A DNA stretch of 64,000 nucleotides, taken from contig LVWL01000001.1 of NCBI GenBank assembly GCA_002092835.1, forward strand, positions 105,627 through 169,626. The letters are read 5' to 3'. The notes below the pieces were generated by a model that worked only from the letters and a program-made list of their open reading frames with translations, had not been told where the DNA came from and made no database searches. The position numbers and the translations under genes are program-made. This DNA is from Campylobacter concisus. Lineage in GTDB: Bacteria > Campylobacterota > Campylobacteria > Campylobacterales > Campylobacteraceae. Positions 37,540 through 46,520 of the stretch are shown here, piece after piece. How positions within the stretch are numbered: the stretch's first letter is position 1; each line of letters starts with the position of its first letter.

Positions 37540-39642
37540 ATGCGTGAGATTTTGAAGAGAGATGGTACAAGACAAGAATTTGTAGCATATAAGATAGTGG
37601 ATGCGATAAAAAAAGCATTTGCTAGCGAAAATTTAGCTTATGATGAGAAAGTTTTTACAAATGTTGTCCAAGATATCTTTCAAAAGTCAAGCGCGATAAC
37701 AGTCGAAGACATCCAAGATGCGATCGAAAAAGAGCTATTTAATAGCGGATATTTTGACGTTTTAAAAAGCTTTATGCTCTACCGCCACACACACAAGCTT
37801 CAGCGTGAGCAAATTTTAGGCCTAAATGACGATACGACTTACATAAATTCAACTCAAACGATAAATGAGTATATAAACGGCACTGATTGGAGAATTTCTG
37901 CAAACTCAAATACAAGCTACTCAAATGCAGGCCTCATCAACAACACCGCTGGTAAAGTCATAGCAAACTACTGGCTAGACGCTGTTTATAGCAAAGAAGA
38001 GGGACTTGCTCATAGAAATGGCGATTATCACATCCACGACCTTGACTGCCTTACAGGGTATTGTGCTGGCTGGAGCTTGCGAGCATTGCTAAATGAAGGC
38101 TTTAACGGCGTTCGTGGCAGAGTTGAGAGCAAAGCGCCAAAGCACTTTAGAGAAGCGCTTTATCAAATGGCAAATTTCTTAGGAATTTTGCAAAGCGAGT
38201 GGGCGGGTGCTCAAGCTTTTTCTAGCTTTGACACTTACCTTGCACCTTATGTTTTCAAAGATGATCTAAGTGACGCTGAGATCAAAAAGGCGATAACTAG
38301 CTTTATTTTCAACCTAAATGTGCCTGCACGCTGGGGACAAAGTCCATTTACAAACGTAACTATCGACATCACTTGCCCAAGCGACCTAAGAGATCAGATC
38401 CCAACGAGCGATGATATACACCTCTTTACAAATGTAAAAGATGAGAAAATTTTGAAAAAAGCAAACGAGCGTGGCAGGAAAAATTTGATCGATATGACCT
38501 ACAAGGACTTTGAACCTGAGATGGCACGCATAGATAAGGCATTTTACGAGGTTTTAACAGCTGGCGATAAGTGCTCGCAGCCTTTCACATTTCCTATACC
38601 AACGGTAAATATCACAGAGGATTTTGACTGGGATAGCGAAGTAGCGGATGTACTCTTTGAAAATACTGCCAAAATGGGCTCAAGCTACTTTCAAAATTTT
38701 ATCGGCTCACAATACACTTATGACGAAAATGGCAATAAGATAGAAAACGAAAAAGCCTACAAACCAGGACATGTTCGCTCTATGTGCTGCCGCTTACAGC
38801 TTGATCTAAGAGAGCTTTTAAAACGAGGTGGTGGTCTTTTTGGTAGTGCTGAGATGACAGGCTCGATCGGTGTTGTCACTATAAATTTAGCTCGCCTAGG
38901 CTACAACTTCAAAGGTGATAAAGTCGCACTTTATAACAGGCTGAGTTATCTTTTGGAGCTAGCTAAATCAACCCTAGAGAAAAAGCGTAAATTTATACAA
39001 GAGATGTATGACAGAGGACTTTATCCTTATACGGCTAGATATCTAAAGCACTTTAATAACCACTTTAGCACGATTGGTATAAATGGTATGAACGAACTTC
39101 TTAGAAATTTCACAAATGATAAAGAGAATATCTCAACAAAATTTGGACGTGATTTTGCTATTGAGATGGTTGAGTTTTTACGCGACAAGATAAGGACATT
39201 TCAAGAAGAGACTGGAAATTTATATAACCTTGAGGCAACACCAGCTGAAGGCACAACATACCGCTTTGCTAAAGAGGATAAAAAACGCTATCCAGACATT
39301 ATCCAAGCAGGTGGTGGGGAGAATATTTACTACACAAACTCAACCCAGCTACCTGCAAATTTTACAGATGACGCTTACGAGGCACTTGATTTGCAAGATG
39401 AGCTTCAAACCTCATATACTGGTGGTACAGTCTTTCACCTTTATATGAAAGAGCGCATAAGCTCAGCCAAAGCTTGCAAGGAGCTTGTAAAGAGCATAAT
39501 CTCAAACTACAAACTCCCATATATCACGATAACGCCAGTATTTAGCGTTTGTGCAAAACACGGATACATAGCTGGAGAACATGAGTTTTGTCCGCTTTGT
39601 GATGCAGAATTGATAGAAAAAGAGAAAAATAATTCCAAATAA
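37540..39642 (+). CDS. nrdD: Anaerobic (class III) ribonucleotide reductase NrdD, large part
   Basis: Oxygen-independent reduction of NTPs to dNTPs. 700 aa with an N-terminal ATP-cone (ILKRDGTRQEFVAYKIVDAI), HIHDLDCLTGYCAGWSLRAL, NLNVPARWGQSPFTNVT, SMCCRLQLDLREL and a zinc-type C-terminus VFSVCAKHGYIAGEHEFCPLC. It ends shortly after this at LIEKEKNNSK, before the glycyl-radical loop that normally finishes NrdD; that loop is on the next ORF. The stop is followed by its own AAGGAG site, so the split looks genuine rather than a frameshift. Confidence 0.94.
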   Translation: MREILKRDGTRQEFVAYKIVDAIKKAFASENLAYDEKVFTNVVQDIFQKSSAITVEDIQDAIEKELFNSGYFDVLKSFMLYRHTHKLQREQILGLNDDTTYINSTQTINEYINGTDWRISANSNTSYSNAGLINNTAGKVIANYWLDAVYSKEEGLAHRNGDYHIHDLDCLTGYCAGWSLRALLNEGFNGVRGRVESKAPKHFREALYQMANFLGILQSEWAGAQAFSSFDTYLAPYVFKDDLSDAEIKKAITSFIFNLNVPARWGQSPFTNVTIDITCPSDLRDQIPTSDDIHLFTNVKDEKILKKANERGRKNLIDMTYKDFEPEMARIDKAFYEVLTAGDKCSQPFTFPIPTVNITEDFDWDSEVADVLFENTAKMGSSYFQNFIGSQYTYDENGNKIENEKAYKPGHVRSMCCRLQLDLRELLKRGGGLFGSAEMTGSIGVVTINLARLGYNFKGDKVALYNRLSYLLELAKSTLEKKRKFIQEMYDRGLYPYTARYLKHFNNHFSTIGINGMNELLRNFTNDKENISTKFGRDFAIEMVEFLRDKIRTFQEETGNLYNLEATPAEGTTYRFAKEDKKRYPDIIQAGGGENIYYTNSTQLPANFTDDAYEALDLQDELQTSYTGGTVFHLYMKERISSAKACKELVKSIISNYKLPYITITPVFSVCAKHGYIAGEHEFCPLCDAELIEKEKNNSK

Positions 39643-39651
39643 GGAGAGCAA

Positions 39652-39822
39652 ATGACAGAAAAAGAGATCTTGGAAAAACTACAAGACAAGCGTACAAAGT
39701 GTGTAGTTTATACACGTGTTATGGGCTATCATCGCCCAGTTGAGAGCTTTAACCTTGGCAAAAAAGGTGAACACAAAGAGCGTGTAAAATTTGACGAGCA
39801 CGCGAGTTGCTGCAAAAGATAA
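39652..39822 (+). CDS. Separate glycyl-radical domain of NrdD
   Basis: 56-aa ORF from ATG 39652 (AAGGAGAGCAA upstream, nine bases after the large subunit stop). Sequence KCVVYTRVMGYHRPVESFNL then GKKGEHKERVKFDEHA. The RVxGYxRPV...N.GK..E...R pattern is the C-terminal glycyl-radical loop of NrdD, so Gly25 would be the radical site activated by NrdG. It must associate with the 700-aa protein to make an active enzyme. The pattern match is clear; that the two chains assemble is inference. Confidence 0.85.
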   Translation: MTEKEILEKLQDKRTKCVVYTRVMGYHRPVESFNLGKKGEHKERVKFDEHASCCKR

Positions 39823-39854
39823 ATCATTGCAGTAATATACAACAATAAAATACA

Positions 39855-39880
39855 AAAAGGCACAATCTTCTGTGCCTTTT
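39855..39880 (+). terminator. Rho-independent terminator after the nrdD unit
   Basis: Ten-base perfect stem AAAAGGCACA / TGTGCCTTTT with a six-base loop and a T-run, 32 bp after the small nrdD ORF. nrdG starts 22 bp further, so read-through or a separate promoter must express it. Confidence 0.8.
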
Positions 39881-39902
39881 AAATTTCAAAAGGTCCACAA
39901 AT

Positions 39903-40577
39903 TTGCAAAAAATCTTTAGTATAACGCCATTTACTACGCTTGACTATCCAGACAAAGTCGCTGCCGTGGTTTGGTTTGCAGGCTGTAATATGCGGTGCGT
40001 ATACTGCTACAACGTGGAAGTCGTAAACTCAAATGGCACTATAAGCATGGATGATGTTTGCAGCTTTTTAGATCGTCGTATCGGCAAGCTAAATGGCATC
40101 GTTTTTAGTGGTGGCGAATGCACAGCAAATCCTTTGTTTTTAAAACTTGCAAAAGAGGTTAAGTCAAGAAATTTTTGCTTAAAGGTCGATACAAATGGCT
40201 CTCATATTGAGATTTTAAAAGAGGCGATAGGCGAAGGGCTGATTGACTATATTGCACTTGATTTTAAAGCACCAAAAGAGAAATTTACGGGCATAACTGA
40301 CTCAAATTTATATGAAAAATTTATTAGCACGCTAAAATATCTGCTTGAGATAAATTTTGATTTTGAAGTAAGAACAACCGTGCATGCAGATTTTTTAGAT
40401 GAAGCAGATATTTCTTTGATGTCTGAAATTCTTTATGGCCTTGGATATAGAGGCAATTATTATTTGCAAAAATTCCTTAGCACAGGTGAAAATTTTGGAA
40501 ATTTGGTTGATGCTAAAAGTAGCTTTGATCCGAAAAAAATCATCTCAAAACTTCCTATCAAACTAAGAAATTTTTAA
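39903..40577 (+). CDS. nrdG: Anaerobic ribonucleotide reductase activating protein NrdG
   Basis: Radical-SAM activase that creates the glycyl radical on NrdD. 224 aa from TTG 39903. Cluster motif CNMRCVYCYN (CxxxCxxC) near residue 29, VFSGGECTANP SAM-binding region and LDFKAPKEKF. It belongs to the NrdG/PflA-like group; the short anaerobic-RNR context decides the role. Confidence 0.92.
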   Translation: MQKIFSITPFTTLDYPDKVAAVVWFAGCNMRCVYCYNVEVVNSNGTISMDDVCSFLDRRIGKLNGIVFSGGECTANPLFLKLAKEVKSRNFCLKVDTNGSHIEILKEAIGEGLIDYIALDFKAPKEKFTGITDSNLYEKFISTLKYLLEINFDFEVRTTVHADFLDEADISLMSEILYGLGYRGNYYLQKFLSTGENFGNLVDAKSSFDPKKIISKLPIKLRNF

Positions 40578-40621
40578 ATTTCTACTCATTATTTTTAACA
40601 AAAATTTTTGCTTTGCAAAAC

Positions 40622-40627
40622 TATAAT
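40622..40627 (+). promoter_or_regulatory. -10 box TATAAT for the alcohol dehydrogenase gene
   Basis: TATAAT 25 bp before ATG 40652, with AATAAGGAG ribosome binding site between them. Confidence 0.5.
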
Positions 40628-40651
40628 CATTAAAACTAATAAGGAGAAAAT

Positions 40652-41796
40652 ATGCAAAATTTTAGCTTTTTAAACCCTACAAAAATAGAATTTGGCAAAG
40701 ACAAAGAGCAAAACATCGGCAGATATATGAAGGAATTTGGCGTTAAAAAGACGCTTATCATCTATGGCAGCGATAGGATCATAAAAAATGGCCTTTTTGA
40801 TGTCGCAGCAAAGAGCCTAAGTGCAAATGGCATCGAGTTTTGTAAGATAGGCGGCGTGAAGTCAAACCCAGTTTTAGCAAGGTAAATGAGGCTATAAATT
40901 TAGCTAAAAAGCAAGGTGTCGATAGCGTGCTAGCCATAGGTGGTGGCTCGGTGCTTGACACGGCAAAGGCTGTGGCTGCTGGAGCTAAATATAACGGTGA
41001 CGTTTGGGACTTTTTTACCGGTAAAGATCCAAGTGAAGCGCTTATGATATTTGACATCATAACGCTTGCAGCGACTGGATCAGAGATGAACGGCGGCGCA
41101 GTCGTCACAAATGAAGCCACAAAACAGAAATTTGCTATGCACGGCGCTTGTCTTTACCCAAAGGTTTCAGTTATAAACCCACTACTTCAAGCAAGCGTGA
41201 GCAAAGAGTATTTGGTCTATTCAGCTTCAGACATCATCGCTCACAGTATCGAGGGATACTTTACGGCAAGCATTCGGCCTGAGATCATAAATTTATACAT
41301 CGAAGCAAACATCAAAACGGTCATGAAAACGACTGAAATTTTGCTAAAAGAGCCAGATAATTACGATGCTAGAGGTGAGTTTGCCTGGGCTGCTACGATG
41401 GCGCTAAATGGCTTAACATACGTTGGCACGGCTGGCTACTCTTATCCAAATCACATGATCGAGCACGCCATAGGTGCGGTGGTTGATTGCGCGCACGGGG
41501 CTGGGCTAAGTGTGGTTATGCCAGCTTGGATGAAGTGGTATAAGAGTAGAAATTTAAAGGCGTTTAAGCGCTTTAGCAAAGAAATTTTTGGCGTTGATGA
41601 CGCAGACGCAGGCATAGAGAAGCTAAAAGAGTGGTTTAGCAAGATCGGCACACCAACAAGCCTCATAGAGATCGGCGTTGATGAGTCCAATTTAGACGAG
41701 ATCATGACGCTAGTTTATGACTACGCCAAGGGCAGGGGCTTGGAGCAAATTTATACAAAAGAGGCCATAAGCGAAATTTTTGCCTTAGCGAGATAG
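40652..41796 (+). CDS. Iron-containing alcohol dehydrogenase, YqhD/BdhA-like (frameshifted)
   Basis: NAD(P)H-dependent alcohol/aldehyde oxidoreductase with an active-site metal. The start FSFLNPTKIEFGKDKEQNIG, nucleotide-binding AIGGGSVLDTAKAVAAG, TGSEMNGGAVVTN and metal region SASDIIAHSIEGYF, then MIEHAIGAVVDCAHGAGLSV, define the family. The frame breaks near 40876; one extra A (GTT-TTA-AGC-AAG) joins both parts into about 381 aa, the family length. YqhD-type enzymes detoxify short aldehydes, which fits the neighbouring oxidoreductases. Confidence 0.9.
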
Positions 41797-41825
41797 AATT
41801 TATCCAAAATTTACAAAGGATAAAC

Positions 41826-42467
41826 ATGAAAAAAGTCGCCCTTATAGCAGGAGCCAGCGGCGCTGTAGGAAGTGAAATTTTAAAAGATTTATGCGAGAGT
41901 GAGCACTATAGCAAGGTGGTCGCTCTCGTTAGGCATGATCTAGAATTTACTCATGAAAAGCTTGAAGTAAAGATAGTAAATTTTGATGATTTTAAAGATG
42001 AGGTGCCATTTATCGCTGATGACGTATTTTGCGCGCTTGGCACGACGATGAAAGCCGCAAAGCACAAAGAGCAGTTTTACAAAGTCGATGTGACCTATCC
42101 GATAAATTTCGCCAAATTTGGCTTGGAGTGCGGTGCAAAACGCTTTGTCTTGCTCTCGGCTGCAGGCGCAAACAGAAAGTCAGGCTCGTTTTACCTAAAG
42201 GCAAAAGGTCAAGCAGAAGCAAAGATAAAAGAGCTTGGATATAGCTCATTTCATATCGCTAGGCTGCCACTTATCGAAGCTGAGAGAAAGGAATTTAGAC
42301 TAGGCGAGTATCTGGCGATAAAGGCGTTTAAATTTATCCCAAAAGGCTTTTTTGACGAGTATCGTCCGATGAGGGCAGCTGACATCGCTAAAGTGATCGT
42401 GGAAGTAGCGCAAGATGACCACAGCGAAGGTGTCAAAATTTATAGCCCGGTGGAGTATGCGAAGTGA
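41826..42467 (+). CDS. NAD(P)-binding Rossmann oxidoreductase, TIP30-like
   Basis: 213-aa atypical short-chain reductase: N-terminal nucleotide motif GASGAVGSEIL, CALGTTMKAAKHKEQFYKVD, and FVLLSAAGANRKSGSFYLKA with a YLKAKG Tyr/Lys pair. It resembles the YwnB/HTATIP2 group of NAD(P)H-binding proteins. Substrate unknown. Its last four bases overlap the GTG start of the next SDR gene. Confidence 0.82.
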   Translation: MKKVALIAGASGAVGSEILKDLCESEHYSKVVALVRHDLEFTHEKLEVKIVNFDDFKDEVPFIADDVFCALGTTMKAAKHKEQFYKVDVTYPINFAKFGLECGAKRFVLLSAAGANRKSGSFYLKAKGQAEAKIKELGYSSFHIARLPLIEAERKEFRLGEYLAIKAFKFIPKGFFDEYRPMRAADIAKVIVEVAQDDHSEGVKIYSPVEYAK

Positions 42468-43222
42468 AAAGATACATCGCCATCACTGGGGCAAGCTCAG
42501 GCATAGGAGCGGCGGCGGCAAAGGCATTTGCAAGGCGCGGGGAGAATTTGATACTTGTTGCAAGACGCAGGGAGCTTTTAGAGGAGCTAAAAAGCGAGAT
42601 AGCTAAATTTGCAAATGTCGATGTGGCGATAGAGCTTTGCGATCTCTCAAAGCAAGAAAATGCCCTAGCTCTTTGGCGTAATTTAGAAAAATTTGAGCTC
42701 AAAGCGCTTATAAACAATGCTGGCTTTGGCGACTATAACAAGGTTGGCGAGCAAAATTTAGACAAAATCACGCAGATGATAAATTTAAACATCATCTCGC
42801 TTGTGACGCTCTCAACGCTCTTTACTAAAAAATATAAAGATAAAGATACACAGCTTATAAACATCTCTTCGATAGGCGGCTACAAGATCGTGCCAAACGC
42901 CGTCACATACTGCGCTAGCAAATTTTTCGTAAGTGCCTTTAGTGAGGGACTTTACCACGAGCTAGCACAGGACAAGCAGGCAAAGATGCAGGCTAAAGTG
43001 CTAGCCCCTGCTGCCACAAAGACAGAATTTGGCATGGTGGCAACTAGCAAAGAGAGCTACGACTACGACAAGGCGTTTAAAAAGTACCACACGAGCGAGC
43101 AGATGGCGGAGTTTTTGCTGCGACTTTATGATAGCCATTACTGCGTTGGTTCGGTGGATAGAGATAGCTTTGAGTTTTCGCTACACCAGCCCAAATTTGA
43201 CTATGTGTTAAAGCAAAAGTAG
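42464..43222 (+). CDS. Short-chain dehydrogenase/reductase
   Basis: 252-aa classical SDR from GTG 42464. TGASSGIGAAAAKAFAR nucleotide motif, NNAG motif, catalytic Ser in NISSIGGYK, and YCASKFF with YxxxK. The pattern fits the DltE/YqjQ-like group. Likely co-transcribed with the upstream reductase. Confidence 0.9.
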   Translation: MKRYIAITGASSGIGAAAAKAFARRGENLILVARRRELLEELKSEIAKFANVDVAIELCDLSKQENALALWRNLEKFELKALINNAGFGDYNKVGEQNLDKITQMINLNIISLVTLSTLFTKKYKDKDTQLINISSIGGYKIVPNAVTYCASKFFVSAFSEGLYHELAQDKQAKMQAKVLAPAATKTEFGMVATSKESYDYDKAFKKYHTSEQMAEFLLRLYDSHYCVGSVDRDSFEFSLHQPKFDYVLKQK

Positions 43223-43243
43223 GACAAAATAAAAAGGCAGATC

Positions 43244-44679
43244 ATGAAATGCGTTAGAGTTGCTATTTTAGGGGTTTGTTTAGTAGGTGCTTGCTTTGGT
43301 AGTGAGCTTAAATTTGATGAGAGTAAATTTGAGCTAAAAAGCGTGCAAGTTGGCGATAGGACGCTTAAATTTAGAGCCTATGAGGGCATAGTCTATGTGA
43401 CAAAGCCAACGAGCGACTATGAGGTGCTAAATTTTTACGTGCCAGAGGGTAAATTTGACGATAAAACTACGGCTATTTTTATGCCAAACGGCATTGGCGG
43501 CTACATGCCAGCCAAACCCCAAAAGCCAGAAACTAAAAACGAAAAGCCAAATGCCACTCTCGAAGCGCTTCTTAGAGGTTACGTCGTGGCAAGCGTTGGC
43601 GCTAGAGGCAGGACGCTAAAAGATGGCGAGCGCTTCATCGGCAAAGCGCCAGCTGCGATAGTCGATCTAAAAGCGGCCGTTAGATATCTAAAATTTAACG
43701 ATAAATTTATGCCAGGCGACGCAAATAAGATCATCTCAAATGGCACGAGCGCAGGTGGTGCGATGTCGGCACTTCTTGGCACAAGCGCAAATGCAAAAGA
43801 GTATGAGCCATATCTTAAAGAGCTAGGCGCTGCAAAGGCGGATGATCAAATTTATGCCGCTTCAGCCTACTGCCCTGTGACAAATTTGGAGCATGAGGAC
43901 GAGGCGTATGAGTGGATGTTTGGGGATTTGGATAAATTTGAAAGGATTGATTTTACAAGTCTTGACGCGGGCTCTTTTAACGACAGAAGTAAAAAGCCAA
44001 ACACTATCACAGGCGAGCTAAACGCCACGCAAAAAGAGCTCTCACGCGAGCTAAAGAGTAAATTCCCAGCCTATCTAAACTCGCTAAATTTAAAAGACGC
44101 GAAAGGTCATGCGTTAAGTCTTGATGAAAATGGCGAGGGCAGCTTCAAAGAGTATATAAATGCTCTCGTCTCAAGGGCATTTACCGCTACAAAAAGCAGC
44201 GACAAAAACACGCTCACACCTAAATTTATAACTCTTGACACGCAGGATGTTCGCTTGGATATACGTTTAAGCTTGAAGACTTCATTGCCTCGCTAAAACG
44301 TGCCAAAGCGGTGGTTGCCTTTGACGGAATTGGGCTAGAGAATCCTGAAAATGACCTCTTTGGTGATAGCAAAACGCCTGCAAAGCACTTTACTAAATTT
44401 GCAAAAGAGCGAAGCAAAGGTGAGATGGCGGATGCTGGCGTCATAAAGATGATGAATGCGATGAACTACGTCAAAAACAAAAATGCAGCGAAATTTTACC
44501 GCATAAGGCAGGGGACAAACGACACTGACTTAGCACTTGCTGTGCCTGCTATACTCGCACTTTCGCTTAAAAATGCTGGCAAAGAGGTTGATTTTGAAGC
44601 GGTCTGGGGACAAGGACATGGCGGCGACTACGACTTAGACGAGCTTTTTGCTTGGATGAAAAGAGTTGAACAGAGATAA
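43244..44679 (+). CDS. Exported alpha/beta-hydrolase, tannase-like (frameshifted)
   Basis: Signal peptide (ILGVCLVGACFG) then an alpha/beta-hydrolase with nucleophile motif NGTSAGGAMSALLG (GxSxG) near residue 168 and GYVVASVGARGR oxyanion region; the layout recalls secreted tannase or subtype-B feruloyl-type esterases. The frame breaks near 44251: adding one G (CAG-GAT-GGT-TCG) restores DGSLGYTFKLEDF and a C-terminus with catalytic-type GQGHGGDYD His. About 478 aa in total. The substrate is unknown. Confidence 0.83.
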
Positions 44680-44694
44680 ATTTAAGGAAATTTG

Positions 44695-45375
44695 ATGATT
44701 AAAAAGCTATTTTTATTAGTATTTTCGGCAGCTTTTGCCTTTGGGGCGGAGGCGAAAGTGAGCTTATATGAGCTGCTTTCAACGCCAAATAACAAGAGCT
44801 TGCTAAAGCAACTTGGCAGGGAAAAAATACTAAGCTCAAAGAGTGAGCCAGGCACGCATGTGATGTTTTTCATGAGCAAGAAGAGTAAACCGGAGCTATT
44901 TTACGTGCTTGAGTTTACAAGGACGAGGCGGCTTATAAAAAGCATATAAGCTCGGCGCATTTTAAGAAATTTGCAAGCGCAAGCACTGAAATTTTGGCTA
45001 GCAAAAAGGCTATAAGCTTGAAAAAAAAGAGCTGCATTTTCTAAAAATTTAACGCCAGAGCGCCTAAAAGATGCCTACTTTCACATCACAAATTTAAGCC
45101 TTTTAGCAAAGAGCGATGCGAAATTTGAAAAGATCATCAAAAAATATATGCAAAAAAGCGTAGATGAGGGCGCTTACGCGCAGTTTGCCTCTAGTCAAAA
45201 AGAGGCACCTAACAAGTGGGTGCTGGTTGAAATTTACAAAGACGAAGCTAGCTTTGAGAGCTACCACCACAGCGAAAACTACAAGGCTTACGCCAAAGAG
45301 CGAGCTGGACTTATAGATGAATTTGATGGCTTTGGTCTCAAAAACGAGACCTCATTTAGCAAGGTAAAATTTTAG
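44695..45375 (+). pseudogene. Exported tandem-ABM putative quinol monooxygenase (three frameshifts)
   Basis: Signal peptide (LFLLVFSAAFAFG) then two copies of an antibiotic-biosynthesis-monooxygenase-like domain; the second reads VLVEIYKDEASFESYHHSEN near 45220-45290 and the first has the same VLE.YKDEAAYKKHISSAHF when shifted. Start ATG 44695 (AAGGAAATTTG). Three single-base losses are needed, near 44921 (GG), 45022 (an A-run of 9 read as 8) and 45044 (A6 read as A5); after the third the frame is back to that of the start. Restored length is about 227 aa. Error or decay cannot be told apart here. Confidence 0.7.
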
Positions 45376-45383
45376 GAGATGTT

Positions 45384-45630
45384 ATGAAGAAAATTTCATT
45401 TTTTTGCGCACCAGCGCTTGTTCGTAGCACGGCTCTTGCCCTTGATAAGGCTGGATGTGAAATTTTAAACAACGAGATGATAGATGCGGTGTGGAACGAA
45501 AAGGACAAAGAACATGCTAGCTAAGAGTAAGACCTACGCTGGCAAGGAATTTTTGGTGTGCGCGTATCCAAAGGTGGCTACATACGTGGGTGGCGACACG
45601 AGCAAGGCAAGTAGCTTTGTTTGCAAGTAA
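45384..45630 (+). pseudogene. Broken small ORF of unknown function
   Basis: From ATG 45384 (AGGAGATGTT) a frame reads MKKISFFCAPALVRSTALAL then DKAGCEILNNEMIDAVWNEK and stops at 45524. In another frame from ATG 45514, LAKSKTYAGKEFLVCAYPKV continues to 45630. Both halves look like real protein, so they may belong to one gene that needs a net two-base addition. No family recognised. Confidence 0.45.
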
Positions 45631-45645
45631 ATTTAAGGAGTAAAA

Positions 45646-46206
45646 ATGAGTGAAATTTTAGTCGTATCAGGTCACACCGACCTTGAAAATTCCTTTGCAA
45701 ATAAGATTATATTGGGTGAGCTAAAAAAGCAGGTACCAGAGGCTAAATTTGACATACTAAGTGAGCTTTATAAAAACTACGCTATCGATGTAAAAGCTGA
45801 GCAAGAAAAGCTAGTAAAGGCTGATGTGATTGTGCTTGTTTATCCATTTTTCTGGTACGGCGTGCCGTCACTTTTACAAAAGTGGTTTGAAGATGTGCTA
45901 GTTCATGGCTTCTCTCATGGCAGCAGTGGAGATAAGCTACGGGGTAAAAAGCTGGTGCTTTCATTTACTTCTGGCGCGCCTGAGGAGCTTTATAAAAAAG
46001 AAGCACTTCAGCGCTATGAGATAGAGGAATTTTTGCCGCCACTTAAGGCGTTAGCAAATATGTGTGGCATGGAGTTTACAGGATATGTTTATAGCGGAGG
46101 GCTATCATATCAGAGTAGGCACGATGAGGCAAAGCTTGCTTTGATGAGGCAAAAGGTGCTTGATCATGCAAAAAGGTTAGGGGAACTGATAGGCAAGATT
46201 TCATGA
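45646..46206 (+). CDS. NAD(P)H-dependent flavodoxin-fold oxidoreductase
   Basis: 186-aa soluble reductase of the MdaB/KefF (NQO1-like) family: VVSGHTDLENSFANKIIL phosphate loop, VIVLVYPFFWYGVPSLLQKW and the FMN-site segment KLVLSFTSGAP. Likely two-electron quinone reductase protecting against quinone or electrophile stress. ATGA overlap with the following membrane protein gene suggests joint translation. AAGGAG precedes ATG. Confidence 0.9.
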   Translation: MSEILVVSGHTDLENSFANKIILGELKKQVPEAKFDILSELYKNYAIDVKAEQEKLVKADVIVLVYPFFWYGVPSLLQKWFEDVLVHGFSHGSSGDKLRGKKLVLSFTSGAPEELYKKEALQRYEIEEFLPPLKALANMCGMEFTGYVYSGGLSYQSRHDEAKLALMRQKVLDHAKRLGELIGKIS

Positions 46207-46427
46207 TACCGGCGAAATTTTATAGATATGTTTTTGCGTTTATAATGTCAGCATTTATGGCTTTTTTCATGTCATTTGTGCTGACATATTTAAACCTTGG
46301 CTTCGTTGATGGCTTTGTAAAAATTTGGCTAACTGCTTACGTAAAAGCCTTTGTAGTAGCTTATCCTGTGCTTTTGCTAGTTTATCCATTTGTAACAAAA
46401 CTCACGCAAATTTTGTGTAAAAAATAA
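46203..46427 (+). CDS. DUF2798-type two-helix membrane protein
   Basis: 74 aa with two long hydrophobic helices (about 8-32 and 43-68) separated by FVDGFVKIWLTAYVKAFVVA. The pattern matches the DUF2798 family of small membrane proteins. It overlaps the reductase gene by four bases. No function is known to me. Confidence 0.82.
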   Translation: MIPAKFYRYVFAFIMSAFMAFFMSFVLTYLNLGFVDGFVKIWLTAYVKAFVVAYPVLLLVYPFVTKLTQILCKK

Positions 46428-46463
46428 AATAATAATATACGTTATCAATAAAAATTATTATTT
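46427..46463. repeat. Inverted repeat upstream of the rubrerythrin gene
   Basis: Perfect 10-base inverted repeat AAATAATAAT / ATTATTATTT with a 17-base centre, starting at the stop codon of the DUF2798 gene and ending 21 bp before the TATAAT box. AT-rich dyads of this kind resemble PerR/Fur sites; alternatively a weak terminator. Confidence 0.45.
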
Positions 46464-46483
46464 ACTTATTTTAATTATTTGGT

Positions 46484-46489
46484 TATAAT
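46484..46489 (+). promoter_or_regulatory. -10 box TATAAT for the rubrerythrin gene
   Basis: TATAAT in GGTTATAATCC, 31 bp before ATG 46521. Confidence 0.6.
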
Positions 46490-46520
46490 CCAATCAAAAT
46501 TTATCAAAATAGGAGTCAAA

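Noticed and set aside
39643..39822. Split nrdD as just another frameshift
   Set aside because: The stop is followed by a well-placed AAGGAG and ATG, and the two parts do not read as one chain by adding one base to a homopolymer. Resequencing would still settle it.
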